DNA of 64,000 bases. Source: Gorsachius magnificus (Eukaryota; Chordata; Aves; Pelecaniformes; Ardeidae). Positions 51,001-63,665 of this stretch are shown piece after piece. The translations under genes were made by a program, and so were the position numbers. Below the pieces are notes generated by a model. That model had not been told where the DNA came from, ran no database searches, and saw only the letters and a program-made list of their open reading frames with translations. The number at the start of each line of letters is the position of its first letter. Positions within the stretch are counted from its first letter, which is position 1. Location: NCBI GenBank assembly GCA_034008185.1, contig CM067083.1, forward strand, positions 118,008,837-118,072,836, read 5' to 3'.

Positions 51001-54000
51001 CCGATATCAGAAGCTGAGGTGTGACTTGTTTGATAAAATTGGCAACGCAGTAAGACTGGCATGTAGAACTGAGATCTTGAGTGTTTTGTTGAGATCAAAG
51101 TCACAAGATCTAGAAAAGGGGCCAGTTTTGGACAGCAGTGTCAAAGGTGGGAAGTGGATGGTGGATGCCTGTGGAGTTGGAGGTGGAACAGGTAACTTGG
51201 AGATGCAGCAGGGAGACAGATGCAGCTCTGACTACAATTGTTTCACACTCATATCAAGGATGGCAATACAAGCCTTTGGAGATCATGAAGCATGAACTGA
51301 ATGAGAAAGACACTAATACAATTTTCCCAGGTTGCTTATAAATATGGCAATTTCCCTACCCTCTGCTTATCACAGAAATTGAAAAATCTTGAAGCTAGGG
51401 GGGACTGTTTATTTCTTTATCTGTTTGTGTACAGTGTTCAGAAAGCTGCGGTCCCATTCCTGCATCTTTGGGCAATACCTATATAAATGACAATAATTAT
51501 TTTATTAACAAGTTCCTACTCAAACCCAATAATTTTGCTTTATGTTTGTAATGATACACTTATGACTTCATTAAGGGACTTAATTATTTGTTCCTTGATG
51601 GCTTAGTTTGTTCTCTGAAGTAATCCTGCAGGGACAGGATTTATTTTAAGGCCTGATAAACAGCTCTGAAATCCCATGGTTTTTTTCCACATATTTTCAG
51701 GGGAAAGCATGTAATTTTATAGTCACTACCTAGATCTAATTCTTGCCCACTTAGAGGGCAGAACTGGTTTAGCCCTTTGAGACACTGGGAAACTTGCTAG
51801 GTGTAATCTTTCACACATAATCTGGATCCTTTCTAAGAAAATTACATTTGCATTCACTTTCTGTAGCTTACAGTTTTCCCTTTTGAATTCCCTGTTCCAC
51901 CTAAATTACCTGTATAAACTACAGACTTATAAATGTAATTCCAAATCACCACAAATTACTAGAAAACACCGAAACCTCTAATAATAGGATCCTGGTCTTT
52001 ATTCCTTTTGAGATGGGTGAATTTAGTATATTTTATCTTGTATTTTATTAACACTGAGAAGTTTCTGGCATTGGTGCTAACAGACACTGTCTAGATTTAG
52101 GGGCTAAGAAAAGGCAGCCAAGGGATGTATAAGCCCCTATGATGATGGAGACAGGGTGCCTATGCAGACTCCACTCCTAACATAAGAGAGGTTTTAATTT
52201 TCCTCAAGGCTTTCTTCCACTTCTGGTTATGTAGCATCCGCTTCCTTTCTGTCTATTCACATTATCTGAACAAAATACCAATGCAAAACCCACCTAACTT
52301 GAAGCTTTCTGTCTCCATGTCCCTCATCACTGTGGTATTTCAACCCCCGTATCTTTCTGACTGCCGTTTAGCTCTTGTTTTGGCCAACCTGTCTTGAGAA
52401 GTGACTTGTGAGCAGTTGTAGTGCAGCCCCAATGGCAAGTCTTCCTCGGGGTTGATGGTTTTCTAGCTGTGGGAGGGTACAAGTCAGTGAAGGTGGATGA
52501 GGTGAACATCAGCAAACTGCTGTGGGACACAGCCCAGTGCTCATCCCAGCCTTGTCCTACAGTGCAGCAGTGGGATACTTGGAGAGCCACTGTCATTATC
52601 TGTTGGAGACTACCATTCCCAATCCTTCCCTGTTGATAAGCTTTCTAGGGTGGAGTATGCGTCTTGGAGCTGGTGGTGTCAGGAAGATTGGCTGACCCTG
52701 CAATTTCACCTAATTTGGGCTAAAATTTAACAAAAGTGCCTAACATCTGCCTTGTACAAAGGCCATACAGAGATTATTGTTGCTTTCTTTCACTTCTGAG
52801 GGAATACCTACAGCAAATTCTGCAGGCAGGGGACCTGCACCAGCCAGAAGCTGTGTGATGATGCCTAGGAGCTCTGCAGAAAGACAGGAGACCAAGCTCA
52901 AGCTTGGTGTTGCATCAGCTGCATTCACCCGGCTTCCTGCTGGGTGATAGCAGGAAGAAGCATATAAGTGAAGGGGATTTGTCTGCTGTTGCTGTTTAAG
53001 CTCCATAGGCTGTTTCAGCAGTCTTGCGCTCCCTCTTTCACCCCCCACCTTTTTTAACCATTGTGTGATATGAATTCCTAAGCTCTCTACAGATATCTGT
53101 GAAAAATAACTACATTGCCTGGGATAAACCCAAGTGCTATTTCTAAATAGGCACTTAAGTATGGTCCTCCTGGGTTAACTTCAAAGGTTTTTCTTATGTA
53201 ATCTGTGAACATTTTTCAAGTGAGATTTGTTGGACATGTGCTGGCAACTTTGATTTGAACAGATGTGCCTTATGCAATTCAGTTGTCACAGTTCAGTTCT
53301 GAGTGGATAAAGTCTGATGTGCTACAACCCCTTCCACCGCCACACGCCACCAGTTGGCAGCCTTGTTGGTAATCTCAGGAGATGAAAAAACATGTATGCA
53401 TATAAACAGCTCCCTCTACTTTTTTCTAGATCAGGTTAAGATAAAGATACAGGGAAGTAGGGCTATGTGGGGAACAAAGTGAGGGGATAATTAAGAAGAG
53501 AGACTGTCAGGTTTTATGACTAAAACAAGGACTTTAGTCTACTATGTGGCTATCTGGCTCATTTTCCTAGTTCTTTCCTTTCACGTTTCCCCTCTAATCC
53601 CTTCTTGCATGGTGCCTGTCTCAATGTCTCATTTGTTTGCTACAGGTAACCAATAGTAATTTCTATGACAGCAGCAGACATATTTTGTAAATGAACTATC
53701 ATTATTCTTTAAAACACTGAGGGGTTTTTTTTTCTGGAAAGTTGCTTTATGCTCTTTCATTGTATTGTGAAATAATGGCTCTTGTTTACAGTATTCTGTC
53801 TGTACTTTCAGATTACTCCATTTCACGCCTCTTTGGTGCTGTCCATTGGCAAAGTCTCAGGCGCACTTACTGATCCTGTTGCTGGCTTTTTTATTAGCAA
53901 AAGTAGATGGACAAGAATTGGCCGGCTCATGCCTTGGTAAGCATAAAAGTGTACATATATTTACATATATAGATATGAATATTGTCTGTGTGTTGTCATC

Positions 54001-57000
54001 AAACAGTCATCTCATTGAGTTAGACTCACTTTTCTTTGCCTGTTTCCCAGACAACAGTGATTCTATTCATTCTACATATATAAAATCAAAAAGAAAAATT
54101 GTCTTGCCATGAAAACTCAGAAGAGATTTTCTACCACTGGAGACACAAACAACTAAAGCCAAGACGCTGCATTGTTAACAAAACTGAAAGCTCAGATCTA
54201 AAACTTTCTTGAATCTGTGGTTGAATTTTCATCTTTGTCTAGATTCCTTTAGTTTGGCTTCACTCCTCCACAAAGTTGGAACTTGTTTCTACTTATTTCC
54301 TAGAGTGCCTCACTTCTCACATCAGCCTTCCAGGAGCTCCATTAACTTCAATTCTCTAGGCCTTTCAATTCAGTAAAGGATGTGCACACACCTGTGGAAC
54401 AGATGTGACACCATGGCATTGAAGGGCTCAGCAACCAGCACCACCCTGATGCTCCATTACATTCTTCCTTACAGCAGTCATTCTGGTCCTGCTTCTCTTA
54501 CAAAATACTTAGTTAAAAAATCACCATGACTTTTATAATGAAAGAGAATGCTGCAAGGTTTTCATCAGTATTTCTAAAGGGCCAATGTGATGTTTCACTG
54601 TTGGCATACTTTTTTATACCATGACCTTTTATACACTCTAGCTAGTACACGTACAAATATCTTAAGGGTGCATGTCACAAGGACAGAGCCAGACTCTTCT
54701 CAGTGGTGCCCAGCGACAGGACAATGGGCAATGGGCACAAACTGAAACATATGAGGTTTCAGTTGAACATGAGGAAGAACTTTTTCACTTTGAGGGTGAC
54801 AGAACACTGGAACAGGCTGTCCAGGGGGGTTGTGGAGTCTCCTTCTCTGGAGATATTCAAAGCCCGCCTGGACAATGTCCTGTGCAACCTGCTCTGGGGG
54901 AGCCTGCTTGAGCAGGGGGGTTGGACTGGATGATCTCCAGAGGTCCCTTCCAACACTTGCCATTCTGTGATTCTGTGCTGTCCATGGGCTGTAAGGAGAG
55001 GTTAGAAGAATGAATGTTACTCGTATAGGAAGGAGATTGACAGGTGTGAAGCGAGAAAATTGGAAAGCTTGCCTATGCCATAGGGCATTTATTTGTTGGT
55101 TTTCTTGCATTTTGGAAGTTAAGGAAAGACTGAGTAGTTTGTGAAATAGTGAGTCTTTCATCACTGGTTTATCTCATGCATTATAAGGATGTATTGTAAG
55201 ATTATTTTGAATTAATTATGAATTTTATATTGATTCACAAAAAAAATCTAAGATGTGGTATCCTGAACAAGGAAGTTGAATTTTCATGGAAAATAAGCCC
55301 CATTTTTTAGCTGGTGGTTCTCTTGCTGTCATGTGGTTCTAGGGCTGCAGAAGCTTGTCCATGGATAGCTTATATCTGACAAAGAATAGAAGGCAAGTAC
55401 ATGTTGGAAGAAGGCTGAGATAGCTGCTCTTGGCCGCAGCAGGAGCAGGGCCTTCAGCTCAAAGTTAAGCTTTTTGTCAAGAGCCCCATGGGAAAAGAGG
55501 AGCTTGCTGCTGTTTCTCTTTTCAGGGTTTGGTTTGTGGCCAGGTAAATGGAGTGCACTGAATTAAATGAGTAACAAATGTAAAAATAAAACAATGAAAT
55601 TTTTATATAAGTGCCATTAGATGTATTCTGATGCCTTTTTTTTTTCAGTTCTCTGAAAATACTGCAAATACACATGTTTAGTGTTAGTGTTAAATCGATG
55701 TTAGAATAACTCCCATCCTAGCACAAGCAAGAACTTATCAGCCCTTTGCACTGTACACCAGCTACTGTACAACTTGCACTTCTTACAGGAGAAGTGCTTA
55801 TCTAACCCATGCTTTAATATGCGTTCATCAACAGCTGCATTCGTTCCAGAAGGATTTTGTCTGGTTTTTTGGTAATGGTAATTTTTTTCACAGGAGTTTT
55901 GCTCCTACGCTTTGGAGGTCAGACCATTCTTATAGAAAGCAAAAAATGGGTCTTCCATTAACTTAAAAATACTTCAGAATTTTGAAATTATTCCGACTTC
56001 TTAAGTATCTAGAGTGAAGCAATGGAATTGGCTCAGTCAGAAAAGCTTGCCAGCAAAGCAAGAACATTAGTAAAGGAGGTGAACATTTAACTGTAGCTTA
56101 ATACTGTATCCAATATAATAAGAAGTCATCAATCACTGTTGATCTCTTTTATATAATGTGTTTAAAAGGCATAAGCAGGCACTGACTTGAAATACACAAA
56201 CCTGGTCAAATATTTTGTCAAAGGAGATAATAGTAGACAATCAGATATTCAGCAACTTCAGCAAGGCTCTGAAAACTCACTGACATTAATGAGGAAAGGA
56301 AAATGTGGGAAGCGGGTGGAAGGGGGGAAGAATACTAAGAGGGTTATTGCTGAAAAGTTTCTGAAAAATTGACTTGGAAAATATTTTACTGTGGTGACTC
56401 TGTCTGGACGAGCTCACACTTTTGGAGAAGAAGGTAGATTCCCTGAGACGTGTTAGGATTTTGCCCTTGTTTGTGTTTTCCATTGCTGACCAGCTGTGGA
56501 TGAACTGTGGCCTGGAGGGACAGAGAATACCAGAACCTGGCACTTTCCTTGTAAATGCTCAGCTCTGAGTGATGCTGTCCATCCCACAGAGCAGTGTGGG
56601 AAAGCCATTGTTTTACAAAACTATTTACCCACGTTACTCTTTTGTATTCCAGGTTTTCAGTTCACGATTGCAAAATAATCAGCTGACCCCCAATGTCAGT
56701 AGTGCTGTTGTAAAGGGATTAATCTGTTTTCTCTTTTACATGTTTGGATATTTTTTGTTGGGATCTTGGTCATCTAATTACATTGTTTAATGTCTGATTT
56801 ACAAGAATATGGGAGAGCCCTGATGCTGCTGCAGCTTAGACTTTCAGGAAGTAATAGCGTCTGAGCACTTCTTCCGTATCATCGAGTTTGACAAGTGTTG
56901 TTTGCCCAAAATTATTTTTAGACTAATGTAATTAATTGCTGGTTAATGGCAATGCCTGGAATTAAAGTTTCTGTGGTTCTTTTTTTTTTTTTAAGCCATC

Positions 57001-60000
57001 TTCCTCACCAGAAGATGATCCCCTTGTGTTTGAAGTGATAGGAGTTTTGCTGTTGACTTAAATGGAGCAAATTATCACATACCCAAGTAGATACAGACTG
57101 TAGGAACTTTTGCAGTGGGCTGTCTGTTATCTTTTATGCTGTTTTCAGCATTTTTAACTGTAGCAATGTATTTGCACTTGCTTGAAGTAGCAATGAAGAG
57201 GCTAAGTTGAGAGGAAAACCGAAGGCATTAAAATTGGAAGAGGGAAACCTTGGTAATAAACAGGCTCATGTAAAAATTGCTGAAATGTGCGAAGACATGC
57301 GACAACAGAGCTTAGTTTTCAGTGGTTCTTTCTAATAAATGTGTAGTCTGGGACACGTACTAAGGATGGCAAGATAGGTATGCTGTTACAGTGCATGTGC
57401 ACGGAAATTGTGCCTGAGTGGGATATTAACTTAAGTATATCTCTTTTCTGTCAGATTTTCTGGGTTTTTTTCCATTTCATGGAAGTACTTGTATACATTT
57501 TATATTAATCTGTGCTTTTAATGCATGCTAACATTTAATACTTAAAAACATGGCATTCTTGTAGTTAGAAAAACTGCACATAAAATAAATTGCATTCTAT
57601 TGATTATTAGCAGGAAAATTTCATGTGCTTTTCTATCATTACATTGAGATTGTTGACATGTGTTAATATTCTTTGCAGGATGCTGGCATGTACACCCTTC
57701 ACAGTAGCATCCTATTTTTTTATGTGGTACCTGCCTCCTTTCGTATCAGGAAGAGTTGCATGGTACCTGACTTTCTACTGCCTTTTCCAAGCACTGACCA
57801 CAGTAAGTAGGTTACAGCTCACAATGTTTGCAGCAGTATCTTGCTTGTTTTCTGTCTATATTAATGCATTCAGATTTAGTAAACTGAGATTTAACAAAAC
57901 TTTACATTTTATTTCAACTTCTAATGAGTTTAAGGTGTAGGCAGATGTCCTTTTATCAAACTCTTCTGGTTGATGGTTTCTGCAAATGATTTCTCTGGCA
58001 AAGGACCTGTTAATTTAGACAGATTACCTCCAGTCTCTTTCATAGAATCACAGAATAGTTTAGGTTGGAAAAGACCTTTAAGATTATCAAGTCCAACCGT
58101 TGCCAAGCACTGCCAAGTCCACCATTAAACCATGTCCCTAAGCACCTCGTCTACCCATCTTTTAAATACCTCCAGGGATGGGGACTCAACCACTTCCCTG
58201 GGCAGCCCATTCCAATGCTTGACAACCCTTTTGGGGAAGAAATTTTTCCTAATGTCCAATCTAAACCTGCTGGGGTGCAACTTGAGGCCATTGCCTCTTG
58301 TCCTATTGCCCATTACCTGGGAGAAGAGACCAACACCCACCTCACTACAACCTCCTGTCAGGCAGTTGTAGAGAGCGATAAGGTCTCCCCTCAGTCTCCT
58401 TTCTTCCAGGCTGAACACCCCCAGTTCCCTCAGCTGCTCCTCATAAGACTTGTGCTCCAGACCTAGGCAGTGCCCTAGATACTCAACTCATTCTTGTATA
58501 GATCCACAGAAACATTTGGATTCCTAATTCCAGTTAGACGTCTAACTTCTGATACCTTCTCATTTCAGGAGGAGATTAGGAGACCAAGTAGGCTTATGGC
58601 TCTAGTTCTGGGTGTTTTGACTCAAGCTAGAAGGCAATGAAAAGCCAGGGTACCAGAGCTGAAATAGTACTGGTAGTAGTCACCATGATATGTATGCCCA
58701 GATAGAAGAGTTTGAGCACATTAATTTTCTAACACAGCCCAGAACTTGCAGTATTTATGCAGAAGCCATAATTTCAGTGGATCCCAAAGAACTTCTCTGA
58801 CTCATTCCACCACTTCCCATCGACAGGCAGGTGCTCAGCCATCTCCAGGAAAGCAGGGCTCCATCACGCGTCATGGTTACTTGGGAAGACAAACACCGTC
58901 ACCCTGAATGTCCCCCCTTCCTCCTTCTTCCCCCAACTTATATACTGAGCATGACATAAATGGTGTGGAATAAGGGGTGGATACTGTCCTGGTTTCGGCT
59001 GTGATAGAGTTAATTTTCTTCCTAGTAGCTGGCATAGTGCTGGTTTTTGGATTTAATATGAGAAGAATGTTGATAACTCACTGATGTTTTAGTTGTTGCT
59101 ATGTAGTGCTTCCACCAGTCAAGGACTTCTCAGCTTCTCATACTCTACCAGGTGCACAAGAAGCTGGGAGGGGACACAGCCAGGACAGCTAACCCCAACT
59201 AACCAAAGGGATATTCCAGATATATACACACACCATCCAAGAGGTGAAGCCTTTAATGTTCAGTACTTATTTTCATTGAAGTAGTACTGGAGATAAGGCC
59301 TCTCCTATAGTAAAAATGGGGCTCATTTACCCAGCATTGCAATAACTACTACCAGTGCATTGTTTCCACCAAGATTTTACAGCAAGGTATCAATTGCATG
59401 CTAGATACAGTGCTGTAAAAACAAACAAGCAATATTCCTCATCTACCTTTTTGTCAGTGCATGGACATAGCAATTGGGTGTTTCTAGCTATTCTTAATTC
59501 AAATTGAGTGTGTGGCAAAATGGTGCTGAAGACAAAGTAGTTTTCACAATTATTTCCTGGAAATGCATAGTGAGACAGATATCTGAAATATTTTGGGGAT
59601 TTATACAGCCTTCTGGCTTGAGTAAAGTGGAAAATTGTATTGTCTTCATTATGGCTTGGCTTCCTGTTAGTTAGCTCAAGCTAGGAACATGATAGTCTCC
59701 TAGTGCAAAGAAAACTAGATGCTTTATAGCCTAGCTATGAAGGACGTTTTCCCAAGGAAGCTGAAGGAGCACAGCATTAAGGTAAAGTTTCTTGGTAATT
59801 TATTATTTATTTCTATTATGAAAGATACTTTTTTCCTCTTATATGCTTTACAAATCAGAAAGAAAAGACAGGTCTTTGTGCTAATAAATACAGCGTTCTA
59901 AATAAGTGAATTCCAAGGTCTCATTAAACCATTTTCCTGGATGTCAAAGGAATACAGCATTTACCCTCATATTTCCTAAGTGATGTTCTTTCTTTGCATA

Positions 60001-60080
60001 GTTATTCCAAGTTCCATATTCTGCCCTCACCATGTTTCTCAGCACAGACCAGAAGGAGAGGGATTCTGCAACGGCATACC
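44292..60080 (+). CDS. MFSD2B: MFSD2B, major facilitator transporter (exons 1-5, 3' end outside window)
   Basis: MFSD2B is a plasma-membrane MFS protein that exports sphingosine-1-phosphate from erythroid cells and platelets (established knowledge). The proposed join is 44,292-44,384, 49,919-50,035, 53,812-53,936, 57,679-57,802 and 60,002-60,080. It gives 179 codons plus one base in a continuous frame, covering the N-terminus and roughly the first three to four membrane helices. Conserved signatures are [64 protein letters not shown] and ERDSATAYR. The residues [19 protein letters not shown] and PWMLACTPF fit MFSD2B better than the lysophospholipid carrier MFSD2A, and gene order beside UBXN2A supports this. 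The Asp of TDPVAG is the family's conserved cation-site residue. The frame stops in phase 1 after Tyr179 (TAY|R); the next exon (expected to continue MTVE) was not found up to 64,000. Confidence 0.88.
46612..46661 (-). mobile_element. CR1 3'-end stub (50 bp)
   Basis: Only the inverted 3' tail and the first block (atcatagaatcactttggttgg, aaaagacctttaagatcatc) are present: an extreme 5' truncation, or the remainder of an internal deletion. Confidence 0.85.
47533..47799 (+). mobile_element. CR1 LINE 3' fragment (sense)
   Basis: The plus frame reads [32 protein letters not shown], the end of CR1 ORF2. The 3'UTR follows (cctgcccatggcagggg, ggactttaaaagtccc) and the element ends with the characteristic cattctgtgattctgtg tail. 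Confidence 0.94.
48637..48681. repeat. 23-bp tandem duplication
   Basis: The unit tgtatcagaatattacatca is present once completely and again, partly, immediately after. A similar small duplication of ttcattagaatg occurs at about 49,015-49,052. Confidence 0.7.
49919..50035 (+). CDS. MFSD2B: MFSD2B exon 2 (membrane helix 1)
   Basis: Acceptor tctcgaacag, perfect donor GTAAGT. Thirty-nine codons in phase 0: a basic cytosolic edge (DYRLSICSK), then [30 protein letters not shown], which forms the first helix. Confidence 0.93.
50036..53811 (+). other. MFSD2B: MFSD2B intron 2
   Basis: About 3.8 kb without recognised repeat family or exon. GC content is locally higher at 52.4-53.05 kb, where open frames of 70-100 codons show no homology. 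Confidence 0.6.
53812..53936 (+). CDS. MFSD2B: MFSD2B exon 3 (helix 2 and MFS motif loop)
   Basis: Acceptor tgtactttcag, donor GTAAGC; 41 codons plus two bases of a Trp codon. It encodes [20 protein letters not shown], then [21 protein letters not shown], the helix 2-3 loop typical of sodium-linked GPH-type MFS carriers (D-P-x-x-G ... T-R-x-G-R ... P). Confidence 0.94.
53937..57678 (+). other. MFSD2B: MFSD2B intron 3
   Basis: About 3.7 kb with one sense CR1 fragment (54.67 kb) and T runs at about 55,638 and 56,982. No exon recognised. Confidence 0.6.
54672..54977 (+). mobile_element. CR1 LINE 3' fragment (sense)
   Basis: Plus-frame residues [12 protein letters not shown] and [27 protein letters not shown] are the CR1 ORF2 end. 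The 3'UTR (ggttggactggatgatctcc, gaggtcccttccaac) and the cattctgtgattctgtg tail follow. A frameshift interrupts ORF2. Confidence 0.95.
57679..57802 (+). CDS. MFSD2B: MFSD2B exon 4 (helix 3)
   Basis: Acceptor ctttgcag, perfect donor GTAAGT. The first base completes Trp; 41 codons follow ([21 protein letters not shown], then [14 protein letters not shown]). It ends in phase 0. Confidence 0.94.
58041..58462 (-). mobile_element. CR1 LINE 3' fragment (antisense)
   Basis: Starts with catagaatcacagaatagtt and follows the copies at 3.4 and 33.1 kb closely. The minus frame reads [20 protein letters not shown] and ends [20 protein letters not shown]. It ends at tgtgctccagacc, about where the 3.4-kb copy also stops. 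Low divergence suggests a relatively recent insertion. Confidence 0.95.
58985..59214 (+). mobile_element. 5' fragment of an avian ERVL-type LTR
   Basis: Begins with the LTR start TGTCCTGGTTTCGGCTGTG and continues with taattttcttcctagtagct, gttgataactcactgatg, tcaaggacttctcagc, caggtgcacaagaagctggg and gggacacagccaggacagct. This matches the first 230 bp or so of a full-length solo LTR common in neoavian genomes (recognised from memory). The rest of the LTR (TATA region, U5) is missing, so it is a truncated, non-functional remnant. No viral genes are present. Confidence 0.8.
60002..60080 (+). CDS. MFSD2B: MFSD2B exon 5
   Basis: Acceptor ctttgcatag, perfect donor GTGAGT. Twenty-six codons plus one base ([26 protein letters not shown] and C of an Arg codon). 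This segment is among the most conserved in MFSD2A/B proteins. Confidence 0.94.
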
Positions 60081-62754
60081 GTGAGTGTGATCTGGGCTTT
60101 CTCATGTGGATTAGGGCTGAGTTTTATTTAAAATCATTTTCTGCCTACAGGAAGTTCCTAATGGTTTGTGTCCCTAAACTTGACTTTTATATGAGATTTT
60201 TAATATCTAATGAAAAATATTTTGTCATGTAAATGATTCCATTTTTCTAGCTAAATAGGAGACATTAATGTTTTATTGTCTCAAATTGTCTGATTAGCTA
60301 TAAACTCTTTGGTTTATTGCTAGCCAGACAAAACAATCGCTCTTACCCAAGCCAGGATAGGGAATAATGGTTTCATTTAAAGGTGATTTGTAGGGGAAAA
60401 AACAGAGTGCTGATCTTCTTTAACATTCAATTAAAGAAAGCTTGAAAGTAATTTTGAATATTTTCTTTTTTTTTTTTTTTTTTAGTTTGGATTTCCTTAG
60501 GTTTGTGTGTTTCACATTATAAATTCAAATCTCCAAGCCATTTTCTCTGAAAAAATTTCTAGAACTCATAGAACCAAGACAGTTAGCCCCACCAAAAGAG
60601 GAGAGTAATTTGTGTCCATGTTCACAGCAACTGAAACATCCCTTTTTATTTCCTCTGTGTTTGTTTAATTCTAACATATACCAGGTAGTTTAAGGACAGA
60701 TCATGCTGTAATATTACTAGCACTCTGACTGTTTTAGTTAAAAGAATGAGGGCTTCCAGACTATATCTCTGGTTCTTCAACAATCAAAACCAGACAAAGT
60801 TTTTGCTTTGAAGCAAATCGATCAGTCCAAAAAAGTGCAGTGAGAGTATTTTCAATATTTCCTGTATAGACATAAGTTGAATGTAAGAACAGTTTCTTTC
60901 CTTCCTACTCTCTTCAGCTCTGCTCTCATGCCTTCTTTATTATTTAACTGCTGTCTCTCACAGCCACCAGCATTAAGCAAGGTAAAGAGAAAAGAGTGCT
61001 CAAATGTCACATGAAAGACTTTCCTGTCTCTTAACTTGTCCTTCAGTGTTGCTTTAGAATAAGCCATAATTTTTTTGTTGCAACTGTTTTCCTGGCAAGA
61101 GCCCTTTTCTTTTCCATTAGTCCTTCTAACCCTCAACATACTTACTTGAGTATGTTGAAAACTAGACCATAGAGGCACAATGAAATGGCCATAAGTGCTG
61201 AAAAAATCACGTCAGAAATTCTAGATACAATATCCCCTGAGCAACCCGGTCCCTTTCTGGCCACATGAAACAGTTGTAATTTGCATTATCATCAACTATC
61301 TCAAGAGAAACTCTGGGCTAGCAGTCATAGGACAGGACTAAACAGCGGTAGATTCCAATTGTGTTATATTCTTTGGCAGTGACTGTATTCTGAGTCATCT
61401 GGCCTAAATTCTAATAAATCCATGTACCTAGTGTTTTCTATTGTCTGGTTTTATGTCTTCAGAGGCTGTGATCCAAATAAATGTGCTTTCTTATCTGCTA
61501 GTCCCATGCAAGGCTTCACAGGCATGTGAAATTTGTGCTCATAAAAGCTGTTGAACTCCATGGCTGAGAGGTGTTATACATTTATAGCGTCATTTTATTG
61601 TTCAAAAAGGGTTTAACTTTTGAGTGTACAGCTGTTCTCCTAAGCCAAGTTAGGGTGGTGGAATGAACCATCGTTTTGACTTTTAAAATGTTGGTCATTT
61701 TTGTATATCTTGAAATTCTATTTATTTGGAGCCAAGTTTTCTTGTAATGGTTATGATTATGTGAGAATGTCTTTTTTTCCCTCTCTTTTTTTTTTTTTTT
61801 TTAACAATTTTTACTTAAACACTTTTTCCTCTGTTTGGGTTTCATAAAGAATTTTTTGTTGATAGACTTTCTTGGATGCAGTTGGTTGTTCAGGCATTTC
61901 TTCAGCTGTTTAAAGTAAAACAGCTGTATAATATGAAGTGTGCTTTTTAAAAAAAGGTTGGGATCAGAGGATCCATTACCCTCTACTGGAGACAAGTAGA
62001 ACTGCTTAATATAAATTTTGTCCTGCTCCTTGCTATAAATGCGTTGTAGAAATACTGGATTCCAAAGTTGCTCTAACATAAATCCTACTTGCATTCTGGG
62101 CAAAATATAACTTCAAGGATGATCTGCTTTCTGAAAGATCAGTTTTCCCAGCTAAGGTGGAAAGTAATAAATCATAAATTCTGAGCACACAAGGACTTTG
62201 AAATCTGCCTGTTTCTCAGCTCTTGCTGCTATTTAGAAAATGATGTTTCACAATGGTTGTATATCTGTTGCCTATATTGATGCTTCTGAGCTTAATTCTA
62301 TGCAAGTGCTTGGTAAAATGCAGATGTAGAGACCTAGGTAAAGGTTGTAAATGTGTAGGTGGTGTTTTGAATGAAAGGTGTGCTTCAGGTGCTTTGCCTT
62401 TGCACTGGGTAGTCAACAGCTTGGAAGCTTTGAAAGGCCCATCTGAGACTAGTTTGTAGCCAAACACTTCAGATCAGGTTGAAGTTAGGATTTCCACCAT
62501 CTGCCAGCATTTTTGTGTGCATGGACTGAACCTAACATTGCTAGTAAGATTGCATGTGAAGTTTGGGGAAGATTTTTATTTTACCTCCATTGGTTTAAAT
62601 TAATGTTATGTGAAGCCTCAGATTTTCCATACAGAAGCATTTGGGAACACACTAACAATGGTTTAAGTCTCCTAGGGAGCCCCCTCTTTCCTTTTCCTCA
62701 CTTGATCTTCCATAGTGACATACAGCCCTCATTACTGCACTGTCTGAACACCTC

Positions 62755-62875
62755 GCAGTCCGTGTGCATTGCCCTGCCGTTAGGTGGAGAAGTACTTTTA
62801 TCTCTTTACAAGGATACACAAAAAGGCATGTGTTCAAGGTCACCTAGGAAGGCTGTTACAGAGCAGAGAACTTGA
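62755..62875. repeat. Possible ancient amniote SINE/LINE remnant
   Basis: The segment gttcaaggtcacctaggaag, then gctgttacagagcagagaac and ttgaa, resembles the caaggtcacacaggaag ... gcagagcagggaattgaac block of old amniote CORE-type repeats. Short and diverged. Confidence 0.4.
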
Positions 62876-63577
62876 ATAAACCTGAACCTGGGAGCTTTTG
62901 AAATACATGTCACTTCCCAGGAGAGTATGATAACCGCCAAGGCACAGCCTGCTCTGGAAGCGGCCCTTCAAATGCCCCCATGGGGCTTCTGAGAAAGGAA
63001 CATGGGACTCTGGGTCTAGTGAGAGAAAATAAGTAGAAAAAAAAGCCTGATATTTAAGTCAATGAGAACTGCATTCCCTCATAAACAGGGAGTCTTGGAC
63101 CCTGTTCCTAATCTGTTCCATGTATTCAGCCCTATGGATCTTTATGCAAAATGCGTAAATAGTCTCTGGAGCTAGGACAGGAATTCCATTTATCTGCCTG
63201 CCATGGGGATGCTGGGTATGCCCATATTGCACGCAAACAGGAGTGGTAGGCTTGAAATCCCTCAGGGTGAGAAGGGTCTGGAACCCAGCTTACTTGCCCC
63301 TTGCCTGCAATGCAGCTGTAACAGCTAGCTACCTTGTTGAGTGATTTTTCAGGACTTGAAGCATGAGCTGGATGCCCATGGTCAGATCTTTGCTTTCCCA
63401 AATGGAGACTTTGGTTGGTTTTTTAGATGATCCCTTGTTCTGATGGTACTTGGAGTGTTAGTGATCTGAATCATTCTCTGAGGCTGAGGTAGCTAGTTCT
63501 GCCTGACTGTGGCCTTAGGCAGTTAAAAACAATATCTGCTGTTTCCAAGAGCTTTGCAGCTGTATTATTTCCAACAT

Positions 63578-63665
63578 AAACCTGAGGTAAGTATCATTTT
63601 ATTTTACAGTTGGAGAATCTAGAGGTCTGATCAGATAAGTGGTTTGAAAAATGTTTCACAAGTTA
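63578..63665. repeat. Possible MIR/CORE-like remnant
   Basis: The stretch aagtatcattttattttaca, then gttggagaatctagagg, resembles the attatccccattttacagatggggaaactgag block of MIR and related repeats. Low confidence because of divergence. Confidence 0.35.

Larger units (their letters stand above)
57803..60001 (+). other. MFSD2B: MFSD2B intron 4
   Basis: About 2.2 kb containing a CR1 fragment and, 0.5 kb further on, a truncated LTR. The rest is unremarkable. Confidence 0.6.

Noticed and set aside
49919..60080. Assignment of the transporter as MFSD2A
   Set aside because: MFSD2A shares the fold, but residues such as [21 protein letters not shown] and PWMLACTPF fit MFSD2B, and the neighbour UBXN2A is the known MFSD2B neighbour.
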